DNA of 64,000 bases from Cymodocea nodosa (GCA_036874045.1 JAZBRI010000011.1:7321001-7385000); one strand, 5' to 3'. Shown: positions 43,811-55,706, counted from the stretch's first letter. Translations and numbers: made by a program. Notes: generated from the sequence alone by a model not told the origin.

Positions 43811-45392
43811 TCAGTAGCAGCAATAGATGTTGAGTAAGTCCAAGCAATGCTTGAACTTGCTTTCAACAACGCCCTTTGTAAACATATCAGCCGGATTGTC
43901 CTTTGTGTTGACCTTCATAATCTTTATCCTGTCTTCATTCCTGAGGAAGTGATACTTAACATCTATATGTTTAGTTCTATCATGAAAGACATTATCTTTG
44001 GAGAGACAAATAGCGCTAAGACTATCACAGAAGATATCAACTTTATCAATACGCCAACCAAAGTCTCCAAGTAAGCCTTTCAACCAAATCCCTTCCTTTG
44101 CAGCTTCTGTCATAGCCACATATTCAGCCTCAGTTGTGGACAGAGATACCGTAGGCTGAAGAGTTGATTTCCAACTCACAATAGAACCTGCAAATGTAAA
44201 GACATAACTAGATAATGATCTCCTTCTGTCAACATCACCTACATAGTTTGAGTCTGTATAACCAGCGATAGTACAACCTTGATCTGCTTCATATATCAAG
44301 TCAACACCTGGAGTTCCTTTCAAATATCTGAATATCCTTTTAACTGCTTTCCAATGTTCTCTGCCCGGATTGGACATGAACCTACTAACAACACTCAAAG
44401 GATATGCCAGATCAGGCCTAGTGCATACCATAGCATACATAAGACTTCCAATTGTCTGTGCATAAGGAACTCGCTGCATATCAAGCTTTTCAGAATCAGT
44501 TTGTGGACACATCGCAAATGACAATTTGACATTTCTGTCATAAGGCGTGCTAATGGCTTTGCATGAAGCCATACCAAATCTGCTAAGGATCTTCTCAATA
44601 TACTTATGTTGATTCAAAAAACAGCTTACCAGAATTTCTTTCACGCCTAATCTCCATTCCAAGAATTCTGCCAGCTGGACCAAGATACTTCATATCAAAT
44701 TTTGATTTTAATGTGTCCTTCAGCTCCTATATCACTTCGATATTCTTCGCAGCTATAAGAATATCATCAACATACAATAACAAATAAACATGTGTACTCT
44801 TATCAAGAGTTTTAACATATACACATGAATCATAGTTGCTGGGTCTAAAACCAACTTTAACTATAAAGGCATCAAACCTTTTGTACCATTGACATGGTGA
44901 TTGTTTAAGTCCATACAAGGACTTATTTAATTTGCACACCCAATCAGATTTACCTTTCACCACAAACCCTGTTGGTTGTTCCATCCAAATATTTTCTTCC
45001 AACTCACCATGCAAGAAGGCCATTTTTACATCTAGTTGTTCCAATTCTAAATTCTGTGCTGCAGCAATGGATAACAAAATTCTAATAGATGTATGACGTA
45101 TAACAGGAGAAAATACCTCATTGAAGTCAACTCCTTCTCGTTGTGAATAACCTTTGGCGACTAATCTTGCCTTGTGCTGCACACCTGCATTGCCTTGAGT
45201 CCCAATCTTCTTCTTATAGACCTATTTGCAACCAACAATATTTGTGTTCTTTGGACGTTTCACCAGTTCCCAAGTCTTATTCTTATGGAGAGATTGGAGT
45301 TCCTCCTCCATAGCAAACATCCAAAGACCAGCTTCTGAATCTTTCATTGCAGCTTCATATGTAGGTGGATCAACAGAATTCTCCACCTTAAC
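43811..45392 (-). pseudogene. D2 reverse transcriptase and RNase H, broken
   Basis: RT from MEEELQSLHKNKTWELVK with stops at 45399 and at the Trp of GCKWVYKKK, then an open frame at 45182-44727 including LEQLDVKMAFLHGELEENIW and LYVDDILIAAKN. A frameshift near 44640 separates it from the last part of RT and the RNase H frame (44683-43811) with GTPGVDLIYEADQGC, STTEAEYVAMTEAAKEG and DRTKHIDVKYHFLRNEDR, ending LLNIYCCY. The catalytic YVDD and the RNase H residues survive. It is antisense to D1, in which it sits. Confidence 0.9.
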
Positions 45393-45398
45393 TGCTAC

Positions 45399-46841
45399 CT
45401 ATAAGGCAAAAGCAACCAAACTGTCGTAGCCATATCTAATAGGAGGTTTAACGTCTCTTCTAGGACGATCTTTGCCAATGATTCTTGGTGGTGGTTGCTC
45501 CACCTCTTCCTCCTTAACTTCATTTTCCTGAGTTTCAAATGAGATTTCTCTAATTTCAACTTGATCAGTGATAGGCGGCTGCTGTGTGTCATCTATCTCC
45601 ATCTGTTCAAGAAGAGTGTGCTCAATTTCTGGTGTTTCACCTACTAGTTTATCTATTGCTTGCAAAAGAGAATTTTCATCAAAAGTAACATCACGACTAT
45701 ATATTACTTTGTGAGATTCAATATCATATATCCTGTATCTTTTTACACCAACACCATAGCCCACAAATATGCCTTTCTTGGCACGTGGTTCCAACTTGCC
45801 ATTGTTCACATGATAGTAAGCTGGACACCCGAAAATTCTAAGCTTTGAATAACTAACAGATCTTTTCAACCATACCTCAAGAGGTATCTTCCCATCTAAG
45901 GCACTAGAAGGGGACTTGTTCACTAGATAGGAAGCTGTGTTAACAGCCTCTGCCCAAAACTTCTTGCTCAAACCTGCATGAGACAGCATACAACGTGCCT
46001 TTTCTAGGAGTGTTCTGTTCAATCTTTCAGCCACTTCATTTTGCTGAAGGGTATACCTGATAGTGTTATGCCGTGTAATGCCTTCATCTTTACAAAAGTT
46101 ATCAAATTCTTGAGAACAAAACTCAAAACCATTATCAATTCTAAGATATTTTACATTTCTGTCTGTTTGGTTTTCTACTTGCTTCTTCCAATGCTTGAAG
46201 CAAGAAAAAGCTTCACTTTTGGGTGTCAAAAAGAAAACCCAGTTCATCCTTGAATGACAGTCAATGATAGAAAGAAAATATCTAGAACCTGCAATAGAAG
46301 GCTGACGTGAAGGCCCCCAACAATCAGCATGAATATAATCAAGAACTCCCTTGGAGCTATGTTGACTACGTGCAAATGACACTTTTTTCTGTTTGCCAAA
46401 GACACAATGCTTGCACATGTCAATACAAGCAACCTTATGCCCATCAAACTTGCCCAAACTACTCAGTTTCTGCATTCCTTTCTGCCCTAAATAACCCATC
46501 CTTGAGTGCCACATGACAGAAAAATCTTGCTGACCAGATATAGCTGATGTAGCTGCGCCAACAATTGGAGTGCCCTGCAAAATGTATAAGGGACCAGATT
46601 TGGTTCCCTTCATAACAACTAACGAGCTTTTCAGTATTCTAATCTTCCCCTCACCACCTGTATATCTATAACCCTTAGCATCAAGGGCCATAAGTGAGAT
46701 CAGACTTTTTCCAAGCTTTGGGGCGTGCCAAACGTCCTCTAGAATTCTAACTGTGCCATCATGTAGTTTATATTTTATAGTGCCCACACCAACTCTAGAA
46801 CACACATCATCTTTGGCCAAAGTCACTTGACCACCCTCCAC
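45399..46841 (-). pseudogene. D2 integrase region, long open frame
   Basis: A 480-codon frame covers the end of protease (VGVGTIKYKLHDGTVRILED), the GAG-pre-integrase zinc domain (MWHSRMGYLGQ ... CKHCVFGKQK, with the second His changed to Tyr), the integrase core (DYIHADCWGPS; RIDNGFEF; QNEVAERLNRTLLEKA, all three acidic residues present) and the linker with EVWLKRSVSYSKLRIFGCPAYY. It ends at a TAG that replaces a Gln found in D1. The start is not a real initiation site; an in-frame stop lies just upstream of 46841. Confidence 0.9.
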
Positions 46842-47747
46842 CTACTCGTAGGTGTCAAAATACTCCCTAGTAGGAGTCATATGATGTGAAGCTCCTGAGT
46901 CCATAATCCATTGATCATCAGAATAGGCACTGCAACAAACTGTAAGAGAAAAGTCATCACCTGATGCAAAATTGGTTTCTACCACAGTAGCCTTTCCTTT
47001 GTTCATAAGCGTGGGACAATGTGATTTTCAGTGTCCTTTCTCCTTATAGTAATGGCAAGTATCCCTAGAGTACTTGCCCTTCAACTTGTTTTTGCTTCTA
47101 TTCTTCCCTCCACCTTGTCTCTCGCTTCTTCCCTTGTTCTCTTGTTGCTGAGCTGAGAGGCCAACACCACTTGCCTCGTTTCTACCATGCACCATGTGCT
47201 TGAGCTCCCTGGAATGAAGGCTAGACCTCACTTCTTCTAGTGTAATTGAATCTCTTCCAACTACACAAGACTGAACAAAGTTTTCATAACTCAATGGGAG
47301 TGAACAAAGCAAGATAAGAGCTGCATCTTCATCTTCTATGATTACTCCAATATTCTTGAGTTCCATCAGAATAGCATTTAGCTGATCTAAATGCTGCTTA
47401 AGAGGTACACCTTCTATCATCTTTAAAGAGAACAGTCTCTACTTTAACAACAATTTGTTTGTTAAAGACTTAGTCATATATAATGACTCAAGTTTCTACC
47501 AAAGACCTAACGAGGTAGATTCATCAACAACTTCTATTTTAACTTCATCAAACAAACACAACAAGATGTTGGAGTGAGCTTTCTCCTCCTGCAATTCAAA
47601 CTCTGGCGAATTTCTGTTCAGAGTAATTTCCTTATTTAAAGGAGCCCAAATACCTTGTTGCTTTAGAAGTGCTTTCATCTTAATTTGCCATAAGCTGAAG
47701 CTATCCTTACCATCAAACTTTTCTATCTTCAACCCTAAAGTATTCAT
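46842..47747 (-). pseudogene. D2 gag and protease, broken
   Basis: ATG at 47747 gives MNTLGLKIEKFDGKDSFSLW and a Gag (UBN2-type) core, in one frame with stops at 47496 and near 47435, then MIEGVPLKQHLDQLNAILME. The zinc knuckle reads CHYYKEKGH-stop-KSHC: the second Cys is Tyr and a Trp codon has become TGA at 47028. Protease follows with WIMDSGASHHMTPTREYF, its DSGA active site intact, before a stop at about 46846. All pieces are in one frame, as expected for the single gag-pol ORF of Tnt1-like elements. Confidence 0.88.
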
Positions 47748-48074
47748 GTTTTCAAAACAACAAACAACCAGCAATACACATGAGATACAATGTGATTTCA
47801 ACAAACACAATTCTGCGGCAAGGTACACAATAGCAAGCAATATCTCAACAACAATATGCTACTGAAACTACTGATTTAAACGAAATGCAATCAGCCACAA
47901 GCCAAGCACACTACTTATCACAAAACAGTAGCAAATACTCGCACAAACCAAGCACAAAACCACAATCACAAAATGCCCAAAATTCGACAATCAAAGAGTC
48001 ACTCATTCAGAAAACTGTTGTGCCCTAGCCAAACGCCTCCTACTGTATCTCTCTGAATACGAAACTTCTGACTA

Positions 48075-48660
48075 CGAAATTTCAAAGGAAGGAATTTCGG
48101 GAAGCTTACTACACGTCCTCAAAATTTGAGACGCAACGGAGCACGGACGAGGAAGGCGCATGACTTGACGTCGAAGTGTGCAGACTAGCGTCGGCGACGA
48201 CAACAGTTGCGGCAATGAGGGATATCCTTGCGAAAATGGCTTGAACCTTGATAAATCTCTTCGAAATTTTAAAGGAATGAATTTCATAAAGTTTACTACA
48301 CGTCCTCAAAATTTGAGATGCAACGGAGCACGGACGAGGAAGGCGCACGACTTGACGTCGAAGTGTGCAGACTAGCGTCGGCGACGACAACAGTTGCGGC
48401 AATGGGGGATATCCTTGCGAAAATGGCTTGAACCTTGATCAATCTCTTCGAAATTTTAAAGGAAGGAATTAGATAAAGCTTACTACACGTCCTCAAAATT
48501 TGAGATGCAACGGAGTACGAACGAGGAAGGCGCAGGACTTGGCGTTGGAGTGTGCAGATTGGTGCCGGCGACGACGACAGTTACAACAACGGAGAGATCC
48601 CTTCCGGAAATGGTTTGATCCTTGATGAAACTCTTCGAAACTTCAGATGCAAACCCAAAG
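48075..48660 (-). repeat. 187-bp tandem repeats in the D2 leader (three units)
   Basis: TTACTACACGTCCTCAAAAT starts at 48106, 48293 and 48480, a constant 187-bp step, with a partial unit before the first. The third unit has diverged most. Each unit includes AACGGAGCACGGACGAGGAA and a GCGACGACAACAG(TTGC) segment; GC content is higher than in the flanks. They lie between the PBS and gag. Because 187 is not a multiple of three, the open frames shift register at each unit and are unlikely to be coding. Confidence 0.9.
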
Positions 48661-48670
48661 ATGTCCAACC

Positions 48671-48684
48671 TCGCTTTGATACCA
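48671..48684 (-). other. D2 primer binding site (initiator tRNA-Met)
   Basis: Minus strand TGGTATCAAAGCGAGG, two bases from the LTR end; canonical TGGTATCAGAGC with one difference. Confidence 0.93.
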
Positions 48685-48686
48685 GT

Positions 48687-49059
48687 TGTTGTGCAGAAAG
48701 ATCAAACAAACGTGGAGCATCTAGGGGTGGCGTGGAGAAGCGATCTTCGTGGAAGAGAGGATTGCGAGTGGAGAATTCGAAGAACAACAAATTTACGTGG
48801 TTCCCCAACACGGGTACGTCCACGAGTGATCAATCTATCGTGATTCCTTGCTGTATGGTTGCTGGTACAAAGAAGGGGGAGAACAAAATCAAGGGATGGT
48901 TTGGCATGACATCCCTTGGACGTGGATTACCCCTTACATATATAGGGGCAACGGTTGGTGATACCCAAAAGACAAGTTTGCCCTTGTACAAATTACCAAA
49001 GAAATACAACCATATTCAATAACACATACATATACTTGATGGAAGACACACACATCACA
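48687..49059 (-). mobile_element. D2 5' LTR (373 bp)
   Basis: TG...CA bounded, same length as the 3' LTR. It is followed by TCTTT at 49060-49064, matching 43365-43369. D2 is therefore a complete 5690-bp element with a perfect TSD. Confidence 0.95.
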
Positions 49060-49229
49060 TCTTTCATGATAGAACTAAACATATTGATGTTAAGTATCAC
49101 TTCTTTAGGAATGAAGACAGGATAAAGATTATGAAGGTCAACATAAAGGACAATCCGGCTGATATGTTTACAAAGGGTGTTGTTGAAAGCATGTTCAAGC
49201 AATGCTAGGACTTACTCAACGTCTATTAA
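49060..49229 (+). pseudogene. D1 RNase H tail, resumed after D2
   Basis: Continues D1 pol from the interrupted CLSKDNVF: FHDRTKHIDVKYHFFRNEDR, IMKVNIKDNPADMFTKGVVE. It ends in stops (TAG after MFKQC, then TAA). Joining it to 43364 across D2 restores the family order without a gap, which proves the nesting. Confidence 0.92.
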
Positions 49230-49306
49230 TGCTGCTGACCCAAGTTGGGTCTTGGTGATCCATCACCTGTTCGTGGTGAAGATTGATGAAAGACAAGGTA
49301 GAGATT

Positions 49307-49679
49307 TGTAATGCGTGTGTCTTCCATCAAATATATGTATGTGTCATTGAATATGGTTGTATTTCTTTGGTAATTTGTACAGGGGCAAACTTGTCTTTTG
49401 GATATCACCAACCGTTACTCCTATATATGTAAGGGGTCATCCACGTCTAAGGGATGTCATGCCAAACTATCCCTTGATTTTGTTCTCCCCCTTCTTTGTA
49501 CTAGCAACCATACAGCAAGGAATCACGATAGATTGATTACCCGTGGACGTACCCGTATTTGAGAACCACGTAAATTTGTTGTTCTTCGAATTCTCCACTC
49601 GCAATCCTCTCTTCCACACAGATCTCTTCTCCACGCCACCCCTAGATGCTCCACGTTTGTTTGATCTTTCTACACAACA
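49307..49679 (+). mobile_element. D1 3' LTR (373 bp)
   Basis: TGTAATGCGTGTG...TACACAACA, same length and family as the D2 LTRs but plus-oriented. A short purine-rich stretch (AAAGACAAGGTAGAGA) precedes it. The right TSD candidate is GTCTT (49680-49684); the left copy was lost with the D1 5' end. Confidence 0.92.
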
Positions 49680-51400
49680 GTCTTTCTAAAAGTGCTAGAA
49701 TTAATTCTTCCTTTTTCTTCTATTCAGCATAAGAACTTGTATTATTATATAGATATTCTATATGTTTTAGTAATCTGTTTTAACATTGTTTTCTCCTCTT
49801 CAACTTGCAAATATACTTAGAATATATGCAAATTACATACAAAGTATATCATCATCACATAGGTGTTAATTATATTATCGTTTGTTCTTCTTTTTATCAT
49901 CTGTCATCCTGAATTTTCCAATAAGATTTCTAGAAGAAATTTCAACATACGAATCAAAGTACAATCCAATTCAATATGATTAAGACAAATAGAATAAAGA
50001 ATTGTATCTCTATTAAACAACTTCAAAAGTCAATTCTAGATTCATATTTCAGCAATTCTAGATAACAGAAAATATACTAGATTCAAAAGATATGTATTTC
50101 ACAAAGCACTTGTATCTTTTCAGAATAGTATATGTATTTTTGTACTTTAAAAGTTAATTTGACAAGCTTGAATCATACAAGAACTTTCTAATGTACCCAT
50201 GTAACGAGCTTTCAGTCAACAATCCCAAATCTGATAAGGATCTTAGGTTGCCAGATTTCAAGAGTCCTTTTTCAGGTCAACAATCCCTACATACCTATCT
50301 GCTCAAGTACAAAAGGCTCATGATCAAACAAGTCAATAAACTCTCAAAAAAAATTTCTCCCTTTTTTTTTTTTTAAAACAAAAAACATTAATCACATACT
50401 ATATATGTACGTATTTCATTAATACAGATGCAATAAAACACCAGTCTCATATAGTCCTGCTTCTATCATTTACTGAAGATATGAATCCATAACAATAAGC
50501 TCATACTTTTTCTATAGTTTAATAAGATCTACACATAAATCATTCTACAAGTTTAATCAGTCAAATTAAATGTATCTTTAATCATATGTGTTTCATTTAA
50601 TCTAGAATTCACATCTCAGCTCTTTAAGGACTTCAAATAATTTACTGATTTTTCATTAAGCATTCTGATTTCATTTTAAAATCATGAAATTGTTAAACTC
50701 ATGAAATTCAGAAAAAACATAAGATACTATATCTAGATTTGCATAAATAGTAATTTCTATAGCATATATAGTCTTCTAAATATAACATTCAAGTAGTTAC
50801 AATTTATAAAAAATTTTACAATCTCAATTTTCGGATAGTTACAGCAAGTTCATAAAAAAATTTTAATTTCCACAAACTTTTCAGTACTATTTTAATTCCT
50901 TTAATTAACAAACTTACATGGTTGTTACTTTAATTACCTTCCCACATACCTACATTTTGCATTGTCCTCAATGTAAAAGATTTGACAATAAATACAGTAA
51001 TTGTAGCAAGCATGAATACAGTTTCATTGATTTAGCACCTAACTCAACGAATAAGTTTAAATCTAAATTCAAGATAAGTAATTAGTTACATACCTTGTTT
51101 CGTTTGTATCTCCTTCCGCATATTCTGATTTTTGATTCTGAAAAACTTTTTATTCACAGATAAAAGCAGAATATATAACAAAATAACAGTTAATAGATAT
51201 TTATAAATCATTGTCTTGTGTGGAACCCAGACTCCTACGCCTTTGGTGGCTCACAAGCAAGCTAATTGGTTTCCCAGCACAGATACCAACAAACTGAATT
51301 GATATTTTGTTTTTTTTGTTTTTATAAAATAAACGAAAACTAAAATTTTTCTAAAAGTAAATGCAGAAAACACACAACATTACAAGCACAAAATCACAGC
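49680..51400. other. AT-rich sequence without recognised genes
   Basis: No convincing coding region. A TTTTCGGATAGTTACAG motif (near 50829) and CTAACTCAACGA (near 51039) resemble LTR modules, and 51262-51400 (TTTCCCAGCAC ... CTAAAAGTAAATGCAG) faintly resembles the 3' part of an Athila LTR, so part of it may be a very old LTR. Not firm enough to call. Confidence 0.4.
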
Positions 51401-52488
51401 TTAAGAATATGATTGAAAAGTAGAAACAAATGGAATAAACGTGTCAGTCCAAGCAAACTTTTTAGGCATAATTCTTCTTACTATTAATTCTATTTTAATG
51501 CAGTTTGTGTTCCTTCTTAATTTGTAAACTTGCAATATATTATCAATGCTAAATACAAGTGTATTACCATTAATGAAATGAAATGCAGAAAGGGATCCCT
51601 TTCGATTCCAAGATAATGTAGCAGTTTCTATTTCTACATCTATTTCAATATATTCCTCTTCCCACTTCCATTCATTTATGTCTTTCATGATCCATATTTG
51701 AAATATCATCAACTCATCCCACCATTTTATCAGACATAAAGTAAGATCATCATATTCATTATACCACATCCCTATTTGAATTTTATCAAATTTTGCAGAT
51801 GGTGGTTTAGCTATTTCTCTCGGTATAGGCAAAATTTCTATATATTCATCATAACTATCTATGCTTACTATGTATAAATCAGATCTAAATGCAACTGATA
51901 TATCTGTGACTAGATATATATATCCATCAAGTATGACATACATGCTGTTAATTAATGATTTCTGTCCCAGATATATCATAGTGTTTTCAGTCCAAGATTT
52001 ATTCAAAAAATTATACACACTCAAGCATAAATCTTCATCCCAATTTCCTATAGGTCTCCAATAATATAATTTTTTAGGAATGGTCGAATTTTTATTAGAA
52101 AATATTAAAGCTGACCCACAATTTTCAGTTGGTACTTCATATCTATTAGGTCTTCCTATATTCCATTCTTCTCTTGTGATAGGATTTCTGATCAAAATAT
52201 CAGGTAATAGAATTGCATACCTTGGTTTGGTCCTGTATATAATTAATCTTTCATCCATCCCCATAATATGATCTATTCATTTTAATGTATTGGGTGGAAT
52301 TCCAGTAGTTTCTTCCATATTCAGATATTCATGGCTAATTGAACTACGATTAAATGACTTCCATATGAATCCATCTCTAATCTTAATCATTTTTGCAGCT
52401 TGTAGTCCATGAAAATATTTTTCTCTAACACAGTCTTTAATTTCCTTTAATACACAACACAGCCTGCACAGATCTTTAGTTGACAAGA
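51401..52488 (-). pseudogene. F-box-associated-domain-like gene remnant
   Basis: One minus-strand frame of about 360 codons with a single in-frame TGA at 52279-52277, only four codons before the ATG of a clean 287-codon frame. N-terminal part LSTKDLCRLCCVLKEIKDCV resembles the second half of an F-box (L-P/S-x-K-D-L-x-R-x-x-C-V). The body has ILIRNPITREEWNIG, KLYYWRPIGNWDEDLCL, VILDGYIYLVTD and DLYIVSIDSYDEYIEILP, the strand-rich repeats of plant F-box-associated proteins. Upstream, at 52489, the gene is fused to an Athila LTR, so the natural start is lost. Such proteins usually act in SCF ubiquitin ligases. Assignment is by pattern only; it might be another beta-propeller-like family. Confidence 0.5.
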
Positions 52489-53317
52489 GAATGATCGGTT
52501 GGATTTCCTTCATTCATATCAACGATGATGATTTCTTCTTCCTTCGATAAGTGAATTCTTGCATGATACGTGAGATCGTGGTTTTTTTCTTTCAACTGTT
52601 TTGTTCCTACAACCGCTAGAGTGGTATATTCGAAAATAAATGGTCCATGGAGTTACAGATAACTCAACGGACTTGCTTCGTTGATTTAACTATAAAACAC
52701 GTGCATAAATTTAACTATCCGATGCCTAGATGCATTTCGGATAGTTACAGACTTAACTATCCGATGCTCAGATGCATTTCGGATAGTTACAGATAACTCA
52801 CCGATATATAACTTAAGTCAATCTTCTAGAACATGACACGTGTCATCAGCAGTTTTATAATAAAGAAATATTTCAGAGAGTTACAAGTCTAACTATCTGA
52901 TGCCCAAATGCATTTTCGGATAGTTAGAGATAACTCACCGAAAGTCCACTTAAGTCATGCATTATGGTTTCAACACGTGTACTTCAGGAAATAATAAAAT
53001 ATTCTTTTAAAAAATAACTATTCGATAATTTAAACATAACTCTTTGGTACATTAAGCATAACTGTTCGGTACGTTAAACATAACTGCCCAAAATAACAGA
53101 AAATTTGGATACTTAAGAATTTCATAGCCTGCAATTTACTAACAGTTCAGAAATGCACTAAATTAACATTAATTCCCCAAAATTAAGCATATTCTTTCAT
53201 TAAAGTATATAACAGTGCACTTATAACAAAATAGCTTAATTCTCATATGATAAGCTAAATATTATGCAATTAACCATCATTTAACCGTTAATATTATGCA
53301 CTTTTTCATTCTAAACA
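52489..53317 (-). mobile_element. Athila LTR fragment (5' part)
   Basis: Runs from GAATGATCGGTTGGATTTCC to the LTR start (TGTTTAGAATG on the minus strand at 53317). It is of the Athila 1 variant, with two tandem AACTATCCGATG...ATTTCGGATAGTTA units (52712-52790), CTTAAGTCA and ACACGTGTC. It joins the F-box-like gene on one side and Sirevirus C2 gag on the other. Confidence 0.88.
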
Positions 53318-53863
53318 AATACCAAAATGAAAATGGTTCTCAAATCTACTTGGGATGATAGTAGCTCCTCAAATAGTTCTTCAGATTCTGAAGATGAAGT
53401 TGTAGCTAACGTGTGCTTTGCAGCACAAGAGGTATGCTCCACTTCTCCTTATTGCTTAGAAAACAAGCATGATGACTTAGATGTAAATATTCTTCTATGT
53501 ATAGTAGATAATCTATATGTTAAATGTAGAGAATATCAGAAAGAGATTAAAAGGTTGAATAACTGTTTAGAAGATTCTTTTGTTGAATTAGAAACAGCTC
53601 TAGTTGAAAATAGAAATTTGAAAACTAACATGGATAAATATAGTTGTGATAATTGTAAGTTAAAAGAAGAAAATAAAAATTTATTAACTAAAATCTCTGA
53701 TCTAAAAAGTACCATTTGCAAATTTACACAATGTCAAAAAGGACTAGATAACATTTTAGGATCTCAATGACCAAATAGAATTAAATTTAGCCTAGGGTAT
53801 GCTACACAACAGGAAGTACCTTATTGTGGTGGCATAATTCGATCATATAGAGTACCACTATAT

Positions 53864-55706
53864 TATTAGAACCCGAGTATTTTGATAATGCAAAACCTAT
53901 GTGAGGAAACATATTGTATTTCACAATTTAGTCAGTGCAGTATAAGATTAGAAGGCAGATAGTACAAATTCCAAGCAGCAAATAGATTGCAGTCTATACC
54001 AGAATATGCTGCTATAGAAAATCGGACAGTTACAGATCAAAGTATCCGAAGAGCAAGTTTACAACAACAGCAGCAAGACTATCGGACAGTTAGAAGGATA
54101 ACTATCTGAATTTACAAAGCCTTCGGAGAGTTAAATAATCGGACAGTTAAGTTGGTTGAATGATCGGAGAGTTAAGGAGTTAACTATCCGAAAGCAAAAG
54201 GAAAATCGGAAAGTCAGAAAGGCTAACTATCTGAAACTTAAGTCATTCAATTAACCACGTGTAGAAATCCAGAACATAATCTTAAAGGACCTTTCGGAGA
54301 GTTAGATAACTATCCGAGTTTTCCTTTTAGAGAGTTAGATAACTATTCGAGTTTTTCGAAGAGTTATCGGTTTAACTATCCGAAACTTAAGTCATCTTAT
54401 TATGCACGTGCAGAATGGAGAAGCTGGTAGTTGAAAGCTTAAAAGGAAAAATCGGAGAGTTAGATAACTATCTGAAAGTTCAAAGAGAGTTTCGGTGAAT
54501 TACAGTTTAACCATTCGAAACTTAAGTCATTGAAATTGCCACGTGCAGAATTCCAAACAAAAGCTTATATAAGTTTTGGAGAGTTAGAAAGATAACTATC
54601 CGAAATTTCAAAAGAGTTTCGGTGAGTTACAGTTTAACTATCTGAAACTTAAGTCATTGAATTTCCCACGTGTAGAATTCCAAACAGATGCTCAAATGGG
54701 TTTTCAGAGAGTTAGAAAGATAACTATCCGAAAAATGGGAAAGTTTCTATGAGTTACATTCTTAACTATCCGAAACTTAAGTTATTCTTTTATGTATGTG
54801 TAGAATTAAAGAGACAGCTATCAGAGACTTAAAAGAAAGTTCAGAGAGTTATAGTAATTAACTATCCGAAAGTCAGTAATTCTTTTCGGTAAGTTAAAAT
54901 ACAAGACTCTGAATTCTTGACATTACACGTGAGCAACTTAAAATCCTCACGTGACTCAGATAAAAGGAGATGAATAAAGAATCGGTAAGTTATGAATGCA
55001 TTTCGGCAAGTTATTTTTATAACCATCCGAAAGCTAGAGATTATCGGAAGGTTACTTACTGAACATCAGATAGAACGGTAACTTACCATTTTTAGGTCTG
55101 ATTATTTAGCAAGTACTGTAGAATACATCCGTTGAAAGAAAAATATGATCGTTATACCTTTGGTATAAATATGAGGAGTTTAAGAAAAAAAAACAGAGAG
55201 AACGTATATATAATATACAGTGAGCTACACTCTAATTTCAATTACACTCAAGTCTGCAAATAGTAAAGAATACTCATAGGATCTATTGTAGAAAAAAAAA
55301 ACTTTGTGCACCAAAACTCTGATTGAAAGATTCAAGTTGTTGGTTCGTGGCTTCAACCTAAAAGCTACACTCAGTGATTGGTTTGAGTTTCCACCTGAAA
55401 ACTCAAGAGGTTGGTTTACTGAAGTTTATACCTAAAAACTTCTATGTAGTTGGTTCTTGCTTCGACCTAAAAGCAAGTGTGTAAGTGTTGAAACACTTAG
55501 TGAAGCCTAAGTAAATCTTGGGGGTGGACTAGCCAAGTTGGTGAACCACCTAAAATTTGCTGTGTTACTTTTTACTTCTGCTTTGCATTCTTTTAGTTTC
55601 ATCTCATTTCATATCTATTGAATCAGTCGATTCAACATCAAAAGATTTTAAAAATTACACACATTTACCATTCACCCCCCCTCTAGTGAGTCTACCGATC
55701 CTAACA
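53864..55706 (+). mobile_element. Solo LTR of the Sirevirus A family (1843 bp)
   Basis: TATTAGAACCCGAG (first G decayed to A) to CGATCCTAACA, alignable to the A LTRs throughout and lacking the nested Athila piece. It is flanked by TATAT (53859-53863) and TGTAT (55707-55711), a 5-bp TSD with one change. Neighbouring C2 gag sequence continues across it. No primer site or coding sequence belongs to it. Confidence 0.92.
53990..54980. repeat. Array of palindromic modules with G-boxes in the A-type LTR
   Basis: About a dozen AACTATCCGA-type sites (with one-base variants) alternate with TCGGAGAGTTA or TTTCGGTGAGTTA, giving inverted pairs. ACTTAAGTCAT recurs at about 54237, 54387, 54522 and 54650 and again as ACTTAAGTTAT near 54776, i.e. 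every 125-150 bp. Each is followed by a CACGTG (or CACGTGT) box and usually GAATTCC. The unit structure suggests a tandemly amplified enhancer. Confidence 0.8.

Noticed and set aside
48072..48668. Chain of overlapping minus-strand frames (RRQVMRLPRPCSVASQILRT type)
   Set aside because: They reflect the 187-bp tandem repeat; the period is not a multiple of three, so each unit is read in a different frame. Non-coding leader of D2.
51225..51300. Possible primer site or LTR end near TTTCCCAGCACAGATACC
   Set aside because: No match to a tRNA 3' end that I can recognise and no matching second LTR; only a loose likeness to Athila LTR ends.
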